A DNA stretch of 64,000 bases, taken from the NCBI RefSeq assembly GCF_000013725.1, contig NC_007955.1, positions 2,015,579 to 2,079,578 on the forward strand, written 5' to 3'. Positions 8,950 to 18,006 of the stretch are shown here, one piece after another. The translations under genes and the position numbers were made by a program. Origin of the DNA: Methanococcoides burtonii DSM 6242 (GTDB taxonomy: Archaea > Halobacteriota > Methanosarcinia > Methanosarcinales > Methanosarcinaceae). Positions within the stretch are counted from its first letter, which is position 1; every line of letters starts with the position of its first letter. Under the pieces are notes generated by a model. It was not told the DNA's origin. It did not search any database and saw only the letters and a list, made by a program, of their open reading frames with translations.

Positions 8950-10851
8950 TCATCCAAATTTCACCACGGGGCAGATCTCAACACAAGCACCACAATGAAT
9001 ACATTTGCTGCTTATGATCGCCTTGCCGTCCTCGATGGTGATGCAGTTTTTAGGACATTTTCCTACACAGACTCCACAACCCATGCATTTCAAAGATCGT
9101 CTTACAGCCCTTTCGATCCGGGTCATGAACTCTCTTGCATCGTTTTCATCATTACCTCTTGCAGTGACTGTGCCTGATGCGAATATTTGTGCACGGTCAT
9201 CTTCGTGATTTACAGAGGCAACACCTTCAATATAAGCAACTTTGCCTGCAGCACGGAGCACTCCGGTGGTCTCCAGAAGTTCCATATCTAATGCAATGCC
9301 GAAACTGCCTTCCGCTGACATTCCGCCTTCGCGGCATGGTCTGTATCCTGAGGTTACGCTGAATTTCAGCTCACCTTTAACATCACTCTTTGGTATGATA
9401 TTGATTCCCTTTTCCTCTGCTACTTTTGCAATAGCCGGTGGCAGGGTCTGCCATCTCCATAATCCGTGCTCTACCCACTCTTTCGAAAGTCCCATCTTCT
9501 CTGCATATTCAAGCAGATGGTCATTAAGACGTTTTACCAGTTCCGGATGTGTTTCTTTCAGCCTGAACAGGTCTGACAATGAGGACGATGGGCATAACCA
9601 GCATCCTATGCGGTCGAATCCCCTCTCGTACATTACATTATAGGGTACACCGGTCTTGAAGATATAGAGCCAGACATGCATTGCTGTCCAGTCCTGTATG
9701 GGTGACGCTCCGATCTGGTTGCCTACCCACGGGTTCTTCCAGACACGTTCACTGTTGGCCCTTGCAGCGGACTCGTACTTTCTCTGCCCGATAAAAGTAA
9801 GGCATCCATCTTCATAATTGTCATTGATTATCTGTGAGATCGGTCCAAGTTTACATACCTTGCAACACCAGCGTGCTTCCACTGACGGGGGTCCGAAGTC
9901 CCCTACAGATTCCCAGAAAGCTTCTCCTACGTCCTTTGTCCTAAGGGGACGCTGATAATGTTCCACTATTTCCTTCACATTCTCTATGGTCTCAGGGAAC
10001 TCAAGTCCTGTATCCGCGAAAAGGAGTTCGTAATCATCAAGGCACTCACTGACAAGCTGTAATACTGCAAGACTGTCCTTTCCTCCTGAATAGGATACGC
10101 TTACAGGTCGGTTCACAGTTTTACTAGTATGCTTGATGAATTGGTGTGCTTTATCTTCGAAGTGTTCAAGTATCTTGGAATTTGCGTTGACCGCATCATC
10201 CCATTTCTGTCCGCCTTCGGGCACATCTATCCTTTCAGGTTTGCCTTTCCATCTGTTCTTGACGCCAACACCCTTTTTGTGTTCGATCATGTCTGGACCG
10301 CTCATGCGTGCTCTTCCGACTGCAATGATCTCGCCTTCGGGGGTAAGTACAACTGTCTCGTCAGACACCTGTATCTGTGGGTCGGCATCTATGATCCCCG
10401 GAACCAGTACGCTTGCTCCTTTCAGGATAAAACTGACTGCACCACTATCGAGCACTACCCAGCCCTTCATTTCTTTCAGGTCCTTTCCTTCAAAAAGGCG
10501 TCTTGCACCGGCCAGTCTTGGCAGGAGTACCCACTTCAGACTATCCATTTCAAAACGGAAACTTGCAAGGACCTCTCCATCAACGATTATTTCTTCCATC
10601 CTGTCATCGTAGGGTGCTTTGTTTAGTACAGCTAAGTGCCCTTCCGGTATCAGGGGTGCATTGAACTGTTCCAATGAGACCGCATTTATATTGTCTATAT
10701 CATATTGGAATGCTGGCCGGATGTCACCAGGAGGCGTAACTTCCACTTTCGTAGTTGTATTGCCGCAACTGCATTTTTTCCCGAGTACAGGCACATTACA
10801 GTCTTTACACCAGTGCAGAAGCATTTTTCCCAGATATACAGGTTTTGACAT
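8950..10851 (-). CDS. PAPS reductase-like PP-loop protein fused to PUA and ferredoxin domains
   Basis: 633 residues in a multidomain layout. A zinc ribbon at residues 15-32 (CKDC...CSCG) is followed by a PUA-like domain (about 105-210, KWVLLPRLAGARRL), a PP-loop domain with SYSGGKDS near residue 250, paired cysteines in RWCCKVCK and IGCWLCPSS, and two C-terminal 4Fe-4S motifs (CMGCGVCVGKCPKNC and CIHCGACVEICP). This architecture is common in methanogens and annotated as PAPS reductase, but the PUA domain points to an RNA-linked sulfur or adenylation reaction as an alternative to sulfate reduction. The true reaction is unknown. It follows the Cas4-like gene on the same strand after about 50 bp, so they may be cotranscribed. 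Confidence 0.85.
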   Translation of the reverse strand: MSKPVYLGKMLLHWCKDCNVPVLGKKCSCGNTTTKVEVTPPGDIRPAFQYDIDNINAVSLEQFNAPLIPEGHLAVLNKAPYDDRMEEIIVDGEVLASFRFEMDSLKWVLLPRLAGARRLFEGKDLKEMKGWVVLDSGAVSFILKGASVLVPGIIDADPQIQVSDETVVLTPEGEIIAVGRARMSGPDMIEHKKGVGVKNRWKGKPERIDVPEGGQKWDDAVNANSKILEHFEDKAHQFIKHTSKTVNRPVSVSYSGGKDSLAVLQLVSECLDDYELLFADTGLEFPETIENVKEIVEHYQRPLRTKDVGEAFWESVGDFGPPSVEARWCCKVCKLGPISQIINDNYEDGCLTFIGQRKYESAARANSERVWKNPWVGNQIGASPIQDWTAMHVWLYIFKTGVPYNVMYERGFDRIGCWLCPSSSLSDLFRLKETHPELVKRLNDHLLEYAEKMGLSKEWVEHGLWRWQTLPPAIAKVAEEKGINIIPKSDVKGELKFSVTSGYRPCREGGMSAEGSFGIALDMELLETTGVLRAAGKVAYIEGVASVNHEDDRAQIFASGTVTARGNDENDAREFMTRIERAVRRSLKCMGCGVCVGKCPKNCITIEDGKAIISSKCIHCGACVEICPVVKFG

Positions 10852-10902
10852 TGTAGATGGACACTAAAAGAATACATAAATAGGTGTTGGGTGTTAGGAT
10901 AA

Positions 10903-11721
10903 TTAGAAAAATTTGGAAGCAAGAGTGGACTTGGTCGTGCAGAACTGTGTGAAATTACAATGTTCGCAGATCTTCCCTTCCTTACGTTCGGGCAGATATC
11001 CGTCCTTTATTTTGTCAACGCGGTCGCGTATCTTAAGCACCTGTCTCCTGTCTTCAGGTCTGACTTTCACTTTTCGTATCTTTCCTTCCTTTGCATATTC
11101 CACAAAGCCGAATTCAACAGTTTCTCCAACGTTTTCCTCTACCAGCATTGAAAGGGCTGCAATATGTAGTCTATCGTTCCCCCAAACGCCTTTTTCCGGA
11201 CATTTTCCTGTTCTGATAGTGAGCGGCACCATCTTTTCGTTATATTGTACTATAGCAGAAGGAATGCCTGTCAGTTTCAATCTTTCGGAGTGAAGCACCG
11301 GTTCTGTTCGATGGTGTACTATACTTTGTATGACTTCATCTTTATTGCTTTTGATAATTGCATCTGAAATATTTGTTGCAATATCATCGAGTAAGTCAAA
11401 GACATTTTTTTGAGCAGTTTCTATCACATTAAATTGGACATTTTTCAACTCAGTAGAATAGATAAAATCAAGTTCGTCCTTCACACGTTTAAATTCGGCA
11501 CTAAGTTCTTCTAAAATACTTTCTTTTGTGGGCTTAGCTTTTTTGACAACATCTGCATATCCCATAGCAAGTTCCTTTAACATCATGTGTTCAATATATC
11601 CTGAACTGATGTTTGGCATAAGCGTCTGCTCTCTGTATGTATAATATACTTGTCTGGGACACTTTAAGTACAGAAGAAGTTCTGATACATTAGCATGTAA
11701 TTTCAGATCTGCAATGGACAT
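10903..11721 (-). CDS. Cas4/Dna2-like nuclease-fold protein with altered active site
   Basis: 272 residues. The iron-sulfur ligands of the Cas4 (DUF83) family are present: C21 in LKCPRQVYY and C252, C255, C261 in CEHCNFTQFC. The PD-(D/E)xK core is recognisable (LKLTGIPSAIVQ at 149-159, VPLTIRTGKCP at 165-175), but the expected Asp is Ser155 and the E-x-K triad reads T-I-R, so the usual metal ligands are missing. No CRISPR array or other cas gene is nearby. It is a solo member, perhaps a structural or DNA-binding iron-sulfur protein. A TATA element about 25 bp upstream suggests a leaderless mRNA; it diverges from the HTH regulator at 11844. Confidence 0.8.
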   Translation of the reverse strand: MSIADLKLHANVSELLLYLKCPRQVYYTYREQTLMPNISSGYIEHMMLKELAMGYADVVKKAKPTKESILEELSAEFKRVKDELDFIYSTELKNVQFNVIETAQKNVFDLLDDIATNISDAIIKSNKDEVIQSIVHHRTEPVLHSERLKLTGIPSAIVQYNEKMVPLTIRTGKCPEKGVWGNDRLHIAALSMLVEENVGETVEFGFVEYAKEGKIRKVKVRPEDRRQVLKIRDRVDKIKDGYLPERKEGKICEHCNFTQFCTTKSTLASKFF

Positions 11722-11777
11722 AGTTTATATCAGATTATCGGCATTTTATAAATAGTTGAACCTTATCATAAGTTTTA

Positions 11778-11820
11778 TTCGACAATTGTCGAACGGCGGT
11801 TCGGTACCTATATATATGTG
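11778..11820 (+). promoter_or_regulatory. operator-like palindromes and TATA box of the HTH regulator
   Basis: TTCGACAATTGTCGAA (11778-11793) is a perfect 16-bp palindrome. It overlaps CGAAC-GGCG-GTTCG (11790-11803), giving alternating TCG/CGAA half-sites directly upstream of the TATA box CTATATATATG (11809-11819). The ATG is at 11844, so the leader is very short. The palindrome sits between two divergent promoters and could control both genes. Confidence 0.6.
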
Positions 11821-11843
11821 ACACTCATCTAGTTTATTGAAGC

Positions 11844-12584
11844 ATGACCAAAGATATGGCCAATGAAAATATTCGTCAGCGTCTAGCTGAAAAAATGGCA
11901 GGCGAGATCACCTTGTCCGAGAAACCTGGTGAGGCTCTGAAAAAATGGAGACTTAATTTCGAAATTGCTCAGACTGATCTCTCAGGCTATCTGAAAGTAT
12001 CTCCTTCTGTCATTAGTGATTATGAAAGTGGACGGCGAAAGTCTCCAGGAACCCTTATTGTCAGCAAGATAGTCGCTGCTCTTTTGGATATCGATACTTC
12101 AAAGGGCGGACAGAAGATACACAGCTACGAAGGCATGCTTTATGCTGATCCGGGCGCTAAGGCAGTTTATGCTACATATGAATATACATATCCTATACAG
12201 CTTGCCAAACTTGCAACCCTGATAGAAGCGGATGTTGTGAACAAAGGCGTGGAAAAACCACTTTACGGTTTTACGGTAGTAGATAGTAAGAAGGCTATTC
12301 TTGAGCTTTCTTCCCATGAGTTCCAGAAACTCTATGGGTGGAGTACCGAACGTGCATTGATATTCACCAAGGTGTCCACTGGAAAATCGCCAATGGTAGC
12401 GATTCGTGTGACGAATCTTAAACCGGGAGCGGTTGTTATCCATGGAATCCGTGGTGGTCAGGTCGATCCGATGGCAAAAAAAATGGCTGAGATCGATAGG
12501 ATACCACTTCTCGCAACTACGATGGACATTGATGAGCTGGTCGAAGTGCTGAAAAAGTACAGCCAGTATCATGTGATAGAATAA
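11844..12584 (+). CDS. archaeal HTH (XRE-type) transcriptional regulator
   Basis: 246 residues. A cro/cI-type helix-turn-helix lies at about residues 30-75 (ALKKWRLNFEIAQTDLSGYL then KVSPSVISDYESGRR). The C-terminal 140 residues are a conserved archaeal domain without a known ligand. It is followed 56 bp later by HMG-CoA synthase in the same direction, an arrangement that I recall from related methanogens and that suggests control of mevalonate-pathway entry, though this is inference. The palindromes upstream of its TATA box are candidate autoregulatory sites. Confidence 0.88.
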   Translation: MTKDMANENIRQRLAEKMAGEITLSEKPGEALKKWRLNFEIAQTDLSGYLKVSPSVISDYESGRRKSPGTLIVSKIVAALLDIDTSKGGQKIHSYEGMLYADPGAKAVYATYEYTYPIQLAKLATLIEADVVNKGVEKPLYGFTVVDSKKAILELSSHEFQKLYGWSTERALIFTKVSTGKSPMVAIRVTNLKPGAVVIHGIRGGQVDPMAKKMAEIDRIPLLATTMDIDELVEVLKKYSQYHVIE

Positions 12585-12640
12585 TGATTGCCTTGAGAAC
12601 GATTTTGAAAAACTTGAACATATAAACAGGTGAATGATTT

Positions 12641-13690
12641 ATGAGTGTAGGAATTGTTTCTTACGGTGCTTATATCCCTAAATTCAGGATAAAAGTAGAA
12701 GATATTGCCCGCGTATGGGGAGATGATGCGGATATTCTCAGTGCAGGTCTGATGGTATATGAAAAATCAGTTCCTGACCTGGATGAGGATACTGCGACCA
12801 TTGCAGTAGAAGCTGCAAGGTCTGCAGTTTTACGCAACAATATTGATGCTAAGCGTATAGGGGCCGTTTATACGGGTTCTGAGAGTCACCCTTATGCTGT
12901 AAAACCCACCAGTACGATCGTTGCTGAAGCCATTGAAGCAACTCCTGTGCTGACTGCTGCGGATTTCGAGTTTGCATGTAAGGCAGGTACTGCCGCTATG
13001 CAGGCATGTATGGGACTGGTCGGTAGTGGAATGGTGGACCTTGGGATGGCCATAGGTGCCGATGTATCTCAGGGCGCTCCGGGAGATGCACTGGAATATA
13101 CTGCAGCAGCAGGGGGGGTGTCCTATATTATCGGTAACAAGGAATCTGAGATGATAGCAGTTATCGAAGACACATTCTCATTTACCACTGATACTCCTGA
13201 CTTCTGGAGACGTGAAGGTATGCCATATCCGGAACACGGCGGCAGGTTCACAGGCGAGCCTGGATATTTCAAGCATGTGACCGGGGCTGCAAACGGTCTT
13301 ATGGAAAAGATGGGCACAAAACCTTCTGATTATGACTATGCTGTTTTCCACCAGCCAAATGGAAAATTCCCTTCAAGGGTGGCAAAGATGCTGGGCTTCA
13401 CTAAAGAGCAGATCAAGCCTGGTCTGGTAGTTCCATGGCTTGGGAACACATATTCCGGTTCATGTATGATGGGTATTGCCGCAACACTCGACCAGGCAAA
13501 ACCGGGTGACAGGATATTTGCAACGGCATTCGGTTCCGGTGCAGGCGGAGATGCGTTCAGTTTCAGAGTGACCGACAAGATCGATGAGGTCCGTGATGCT
13601 GCGCCAAAGGTCCTAGATCTTTTGAAAGATCCTGTCTATATGGATTATGCAATGTATGCCAAACACAAAGGTAAGATAAGGCTTGCATGA
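12641..13690 (+). CDS. hydroxymethylglutaryl-CoA synthase
   Basis: 349 residues, the archaeal length. It condenses acetyl-CoA with acetoacetyl-CoA to HMG-CoA for isoprenoid lipids. The nucleophilic Cys lies in [14 protein letters not shown] (near residue 111), and the catalytic His in [10 protein letters not shown]. The ATG is preceded by AGGTGA. The stop codon lies ten bases before the thiolase ATG, so the two are translated from one message with the DUF35 gene. In methanogens these three proteins are known to form one complex that channels acetoacetyl-CoA. Confidence 0.95.
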   Translation: MSVGIVSYGAYIPKFRIKVEDIARVWGDDADILSAGLMVYEKSVPDLDEDTATIAVEAARSAVLRNNIDAKRIGAVYTGSESHPYAVKPTSTIVAEAIEATPVLTAADFEFACKAGTAAMQACMGLVGSGMVDLGMAIGADVSQGAPGDALEYTAAAGGVSYIIGNKESEMIAVIEDTFSFTTDTPDFWRREGMPYPEHGGRFTGEPGYFKHVTGAANGLMEKMGTKPSDYDYAVFHQPNGKFPSRVAKMLGFTKEQIKPGLVVPWLGNTYSGSCMMGIAATLDQAKPGDRIFATAFGSGAGGDAFSFRVTDKIDEVRDAAPKVLDLLKDPVYMDYAMYAKHKGKIRLA

Positions 13691-13700
13691 GGGTGTTGAT

Positions 13701-14873
13701 ATGAGAGACGTAGCAATTATTGGTGTTAAGAACACAAATTTCGGTGAGATGTGGGATCGATCCTTCAGGGACATCGTTGTCGAAGCAGGTGTCGGAGCGA
13801 TTGAGGATTCTGGTATCTCCGGTGAAAAACTGGATGGTATGTACGTTGGTAACATGAGCGGAGGACAGTTTGTAGAACAGGAGCACATTGGTGCCCTGAT
13901 AGCTGATTATTCCGGTCTTTCCTTAGACCTTCACATTCCATCCACACGTGTCGAGGCAGCATGTGCTTCAGGCGGTCTTGCGTTCAGGCAGGCTGTAATG
14001 GCAGTAGCTTCCGGTCACGAGGACCTTGTGATGGCAGCAGGCGTGGAAAAGATGACCGATGTTTCAGCAACGGCAGCTTCAGCAGCACTGGCAGCAGCAG
14101 CAGACCGCGAATGGGAAGGCATCATGGGTGCGACATTCCCGGGTCTTTATGCAATGATAGCAAAGATGCACATGCATCAGTACGGTACCACAAGTGAACA
14201 GCTTGCGGCAGTTGCTGTGAAGAACCACCAGAATGGATCAATGAACCCTATTGCACAGTACAAGAGTCGTATCACCATAGACAATGTCCTTAATTCTATC
14301 ATGGTGGCTGACCCATTGCACATATTCGATTGTTCACCTATCACAGACGGTGCATCAGCATTGGTACTTGCTCCTGCGGATATCGCACACGAGTACACTG
14401 ACACTCCTATCTATGTGAAGGCGACAGCACAGGCAAGCGATACAATTGCTTTGCATGACCGCCGTGACATCACAACGCTGGATGCATCCGTAGTTGCAGG
14501 AAAGCGTGCTTATGAGATGGCGAAGATGACCCCTGCGGACATCGATCTTGTGGAAGTTCACGACTGTTTCACGATTGCAGAGATATGTGCTATCGAAGAC
14601 CTTGGCTTTGTAAAGAAAGGTCTGGGCGGTAAGATGACCGAAGATGGTGAGACTGCTATTGGCGGAAAGATCCCTGTGAACACTTCCGGTGGCCTGAAAG
14701 CATGTGGTCATCCGGTCGGTGCTACTGGTATCAAACAGCTCGTAGAGGTCACACAGCAACTTCGTGGGGATTCAGGTCCTCGTCAGGTTGATGGCGCAGA
14801 GGTTGGAATGACCCATAATGTCGGAGGTTCCGGCGCGACAGCAGTTGTAAACATCTTAGCGAGGAAGAGGTGA
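13701..14873 (+). CDS. acetyl-CoA C-acetyltransferase (thiolase)
   Basis: 390 residues. Nucleophilic Cys in VEAACASGG, the second active-site stretch in [10 protein letters not shown], and the C-terminal [14 protein letters not shown] complete the thiolase active site. It makes acetoacetyl-CoA for HMG-CoA synthase. The frame opens earlier at a TTG inside the preceding gene, but ATG 13701 has GAGGGTG six bases upstream and gives the family N-terminus MRDVAIIGV. Runs between the other two complex genes with minimal spacing. Confidence 0.95.
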   Translation: MRDVAIIGVKNTNFGEMWDRSFRDIVVEAGVGAIEDSGISGEKLDGMYVGNMSGGQFVEQEHIGALIADYSGLSLDLHIPSTRVEAACASGGLAFRQAVMAVASGHEDLVMAAGVEKMTDVSATAASAALAAAADREWEGIMGATFPGLYAMIAKMHMHQYGTTSEQLAAVAVKNHQNGSMNPIAQYKSRITIDNVLNSIMVADPLHIFDCSPITDGASALVLAPADIAHEYTDTPIYVKATAQASDTIALHDRRDITTLDASVVAGKRAYEMAKMTPADIDLVEVHDCFTIAEICAIEDLGFVKKGLGGKMTEDGETAIGGKIPVNTSGGLKACGHPVGATGIKQLVEVTQQLRGDSGPRQVDGAEVGMTHNVGGSGATAVVNILARKR

Positions 14874-14878
14874 TTGGA

Positions 14879-15280
14879 ATGTCTGTAGCAAGATTCTGGA
14901 GAAAGCAGATCAACAGGTACAATATTGTGGGAACACACTGCAAGACCTGTGATACACACTATTATCCACCACGAAATGTTTGTCCGAAATGCAGACGTCA
15001 TGGAGATATCGAGGCTTACAAGTTCGCTGGTCCGGGCAAGGTGGTGACCTACACCATTATTCACACTGCAGCAGAAGGATTTGAAATGCAGGCACCATAT
15101 GCGCTTGCCATTATCGAACTGGATGAAGGTCCAAGGTTCACAAGTCAGGTGGTTTGTGATCCAAAGGAAGTTTCCATTGGTATGTGGGTCAAGCCTGTGT
15201 TCAGAAAGCTCGGTGAGAGCGGTGACAAGGGTATAATCTATTACGGAACGAAGTACGTCCCGGATAATGATCGAAATTGA
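14879..15280 (+). CDS. DUF35 zinc-ribbon/OB-fold protein of the HMG-CoA synthase complex
   Basis: 133 residues. A rubredoxin-like zinc ribbon (CKTCDTHYYPPRNVCPKC) precedes an OB-fold (GKVVTYTIIHTAAEGFEMQA). In the archaeal thiolase/HMG-CoA synthase complex this protein bridges the two enzymes and provides the shared CoA site. ATG 14879 is chosen over GTG 14870 because GAGGTGAT sits just upstream, inside the thiolase stop region. The stop overlaps the start of the CYTH gene by 14 bp. Confidence 0.93.
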   Translation: MSVARFWRKQINRYNIVGTHCKTCDTHYYPPRNVCPKCRRHGDIEAYKFAGPGKVVTYTIIHTAAEGFEMQAPYALAIIELDEGPRFTSQVVCDPKEVSIGMWVKPVFRKLGESGDKGIIYYGTKYVPDNDRN

Positions 15281-15782
15281 AATCAAAGTGCGCGCCGAAC
15301 ATGCCCTTGTAAAGGACAGGGTAATAAAGCTCGGTGCGCAAAAAGTTCGTACGGAAGATCACGTTGATGTGTACTACAATTCACCTCATCGTGATTTTGC
15401 CAAAACGGACGAAGCATTGAGGTTGCGTAGTGTCGATGGTGGCACACGCATGACCTATAAGGGCAAGAAGCTCGATGAGGTTTCCAAGACGCGAGAGGAA
15501 TTTGAGACTCCGGTGGATGGTGTGGCCGCCCGGGGCATCCTCAATGCACTTGGTTTTTTTGAGTCAGGTGTCGTGAAAAAGACGCGTGATATTTACAAAT
15601 TCGACGAAATAACGATCTGTTTTGATAATGTCGAAGGTCTCGGCGAATTCGTGGAAGTTGAACTTGTTGCGGATTCGGACATTGAAGCTCATAGGGAACG
15701 GTTGTTCGAGTTCCTTGAAAGCATGGGCATAAAAAAAGAGGATTCCATCAGGACATCCTATCTTGAGATGCTGATGGATTGA
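15267..15782 (+). CDS. cyaB: CYTH-domain protein (class IV adenylate cyclase / thiamine triphosphatase family)
   Basis: 171 residues. The signature EIEIKV opens the protein, and alternating Arg/Lys and Glu residues line the tunnel (RLRSVD, MTYKGKK, EEFETPV, EVELV). The family hydrolyses or cyclises triphosphate compounds in a metal-filled beta tunnel. The true archaeal substrate is unsettled; cAMP production is unproven. The start overlaps the DUF35 gene, so it belongs to the same message. Confidence 0.88.
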   Translation: MIEIEIKVRAEHALVKDRVIKLGAQKVRTEDHVDVYYNSPHRDFAKTDEALRLRSVDGGTRMTYKGKKLDEVSKTREEFETPVDGVAARGILNALGFFESGVVKKTRDIYKFDEITICFDNVEGLGEFVEVELVADSDIEAHRERLFEFLESMGIKKEDSIRTSYLEMLMD

Positions 15783-15796
15783 GTTAATTTTGTTAA

Positions 15797-15820
15797 AGGG
15801 GGAAGTCCCCCTCATTTTTT
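15797..15820. terminator. bidirectional terminator between the CYTH gene and metG
   Basis: AGGGGG and CCCCCT form a 6-bp G/C stem with a 4-base loop (15797-15812), followed by CATTTTTT on the plus strand. On the minus strand the stem is flanked by less T-rich sequence. Confidence 0.7.
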
Positions 15821-17874
15821 CAGTGTATGCAGGTACCTGGATTTGTTTCCTTTTCCGGCTGCAAAAGGATGGCATTATCCGCAGCATCCACTCCAGCAAG
15901 TACCATTCCATTGGATTCGACACCGCAAAGTTTTGCAGGTGCAAGGTTGGTGAGGACAGCGACCTGTTTTCCTATAAGCTGTTCAGGCTCATGGGATTCT
16001 TTTAAGCCGGCAACTATCTGGCGTGTTTCCTCTTCCCCCAGGTCCACCTGAAGTTTTAGCAATTTCTTTGATTTTTTGATAGCTTCAGCGGATACGATGG
16101 TTCCAATGCGTATATCCAGTTTTGAGAAATCGTCGAATGTGATCAAATCTTTCATCTCCTCTATTTCTTTTACTTCTTCTACTTCTTCTGTGCCATTTTC
16201 CTTTGCAATTGCTTCCTTTACTCTTGCAGCAGATATGGCTTCCATCTCTTCGGTCTTCTCATCTTCTATCTTCTCAAAGAGGATGGATGGTTTTTCAAGT
16301 GTGGTTCCACTCTTTACGAGTTCAGTGGCTTCCATATAATTTGTTTCATGGACGTCTGTTTCCATGCCTATCTGTTTCCATGCCTCTTCCATCTTTTCCG
16401 GAAGTATGGGTTCAAAGAGCAGACAGAGTGCTTTTGTGATCTGGGCACAGTTCTTGACAATTTCTCCACATGCTTCCTTGTTCTCTTTTATGAGCTTCCA
16501 GGGTTCATTCGACTGGAAATATGTGTTTCCGTATGAAGCAAGTGCCATTACAGTGTCCGCATATTTCTTGAACTCGTAGTTCTCCATGGCCTCTTTTGCA
16601 TTTTCAATGGTCGTGTTGATCTCGTCAAGGATGTCCTGTTTTACCTCTCCTTCCGGTATCTCTCCAAAGTTCTTATGTGTGAACAGCAGTGTCCTGTACA
16701 GGAAGTTCCCGAAAACACCTACGAGTTCGGTGTTTACCTTGTCCTGGAACACTTTCCATGAGAAATTGAGCTCCTTTGTATGTGATGTATAACTTGCAAG
16801 ATAGTAGCGTAGCAGGTCCTGGTGGAATCCGTGGTCAAGGTAATCCTCGTCCACCCAGACAACATATCCGCGGCTCTTGGAGAATGTCCTGTCCTCGATC
16901 TTTACCATTCCTGAAGCGACGACTGCATCCGGCTGATTGTATCCGGCACCTTTGAGCATTGCAGGCCAGAAGATGCAGTGGTGGTAGATGATATCCCCTC
17001 CGATGAAGTGGATGATACTTCCGTCATCTTTCCAGAACTTCTCCCAGCTCTCATTATTTGCTTCTGCCCATTCTTCTGTAAATGCGATGTATCCGATAGG
17101 TGCATCCACCCAGACGTAGACCACAAGGTCCTCATGTCCCGGGAATTTGATTCCCCAATCGAGACTCCTTGTGATGCACCAGTCTGTAAGTTCCTGCTTT
17201 ACCCAGCCGAGGGCATAATTTCTTGCATTGAGTGTTCCGCCAAGCCCTTCAAGATATTCCAAAAGGAAATCCTTGAACTGTGAAAGCTTGAAGAAGAAAT
17301 GCTCTTGTTGTTTATATTCAGCAGGTCCGTTGCATGTGGTACAGGCGGGATGTTCAAGTTCTCCCGGTTCAAGATGCTTTCCACAACCCTGGTCGCATTC
17401 GTCTCCTCTTGCTTCTTTTTTGCAGTGAGGGCATGTTCCTTTTACGTACCTGTCCGGAAGGGAACGGTCGCAGGAAGGGCAGTATGCTATCTCGATGGTC
17501 TTTGGGTAAACATAACCGTTCTCTATGAGTTTGCTCACTATCTCGGTTGTACGGTTATGGTTGGTGGGGTCATCTGTGGTGCCGAATGCATCGAGCATGA
17601 CCCCCATTTTCTTGAAGATCTCATCGAAGTGTTTGTGATATACCTTTATGATCTCGGTAGGCGTCGTTTTAAGTTCCTCTGCATTGAACACTATGGGAGT
17701 TCCGTGTGTATCGGAACCACAAACGAATGTGACTTCCTGTCCTGTCTTTTTTAAGGACCTTGTGAATATGTCTGCGGGAACATAGGTGCGTAAATGGCCT
17801 ACATGCGCCTTTCCATTGGCATAAGGCAGTCCGCATGTGACAAGAACTGGTTTCTCTGATGGGAATTTGGACAT
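15820..17874 (-). CDS. metG: methionyl-tRNA synthetase with C-terminal tRNA-binding domain
   Basis: 684 residues. The HIGH-type motif is HVGH (in [14 protein letters not shown]) and the KMSKS loop reads FSKSRG. The zinc-binding knuckle insertion has four CxxC-type pairs between residues about 143 and 203. The last 110 residues ([14 protein letters not shown] onwards) are an EMAP/Trbp111-type OB-fold, joined by a Glu-rich linker near residues 545-575. The enzyme charges initiator and elongator tRNA-Met. The full-length fusion is normal for Methanosarcinales. Confidence 0.97.
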   Translation of the reverse strand: MSKFPSEKPVLVTCGLPYANGKAHVGHLRTYVPADIFTRSLKKTGQEVTFVCGSDTHGTPIVFNAEELKTTPTEIIKVYHKHFDEIFKKMGVMLDAFGTTDDPTNHNRTTEIVSKLIENGYVYPKTIEIAYCPSCDRSLPDRYVKGTCPHCKKEARGDECDQGCGKHLEPGELEHPACTTCNGPAEYKQQEHFFFKLSQFKDFLLEYLEGLGGTLNARNYALGWVKQELTDWCITRSLDWGIKFPGHEDLVVYVWVDAPIGYIAFTEEWAEANNESWEKFWKDDGSIIHFIGGDIIYHHCIFWPAMLKGAGYNQPDAVVASGMVKIEDRTFSKSRGYVVWVDEDYLDHGFHQDLLRYYLASYTSHTKELNFSWKVFQDKVNTELVGVFGNFLYRTLLFTHKNFGEIPEGEVKQDILDEINTTIENAKEAMENYEFKKYADTVMALASYGNTYFQSNEPWKLIKENKEACGEIVKNCAQITKALCLLFEPILPEKMEEAWKQIGMETDVHETNYMEATELVKSGTTLEKPSILFEKIEDEKTEEMEAISAARVKEAIAKENGTEEVEEVKEIEEMKDLITFDDFSKLDIRIGTIVSAEAIKKSKKLLKLQVDLGEEETRQIVAGLKESHEPEQLIGKQVAVLTNLAPAKLCGVESNGMVLAGVDAADNAILLQPEKETNPGTCIH

Positions 17875-18006
17875 TATTGGTCTCCATGATCATTAGTTTT
17901 CTTTTGCATAGTGTGCAATCGTAAAATATATTTCGCTTATATGTGTCCATAAGAGAAGCTTTTTGAATGGTCAGGTACAATTTACAATATATATTAGGGG
18001 TGTTGG

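Noticed and set aside
10903-11721. CRISPR-Cas system
   Set aside because: Only one Cas4-like gene without active-site residues; no array, no other cas genes in the window.
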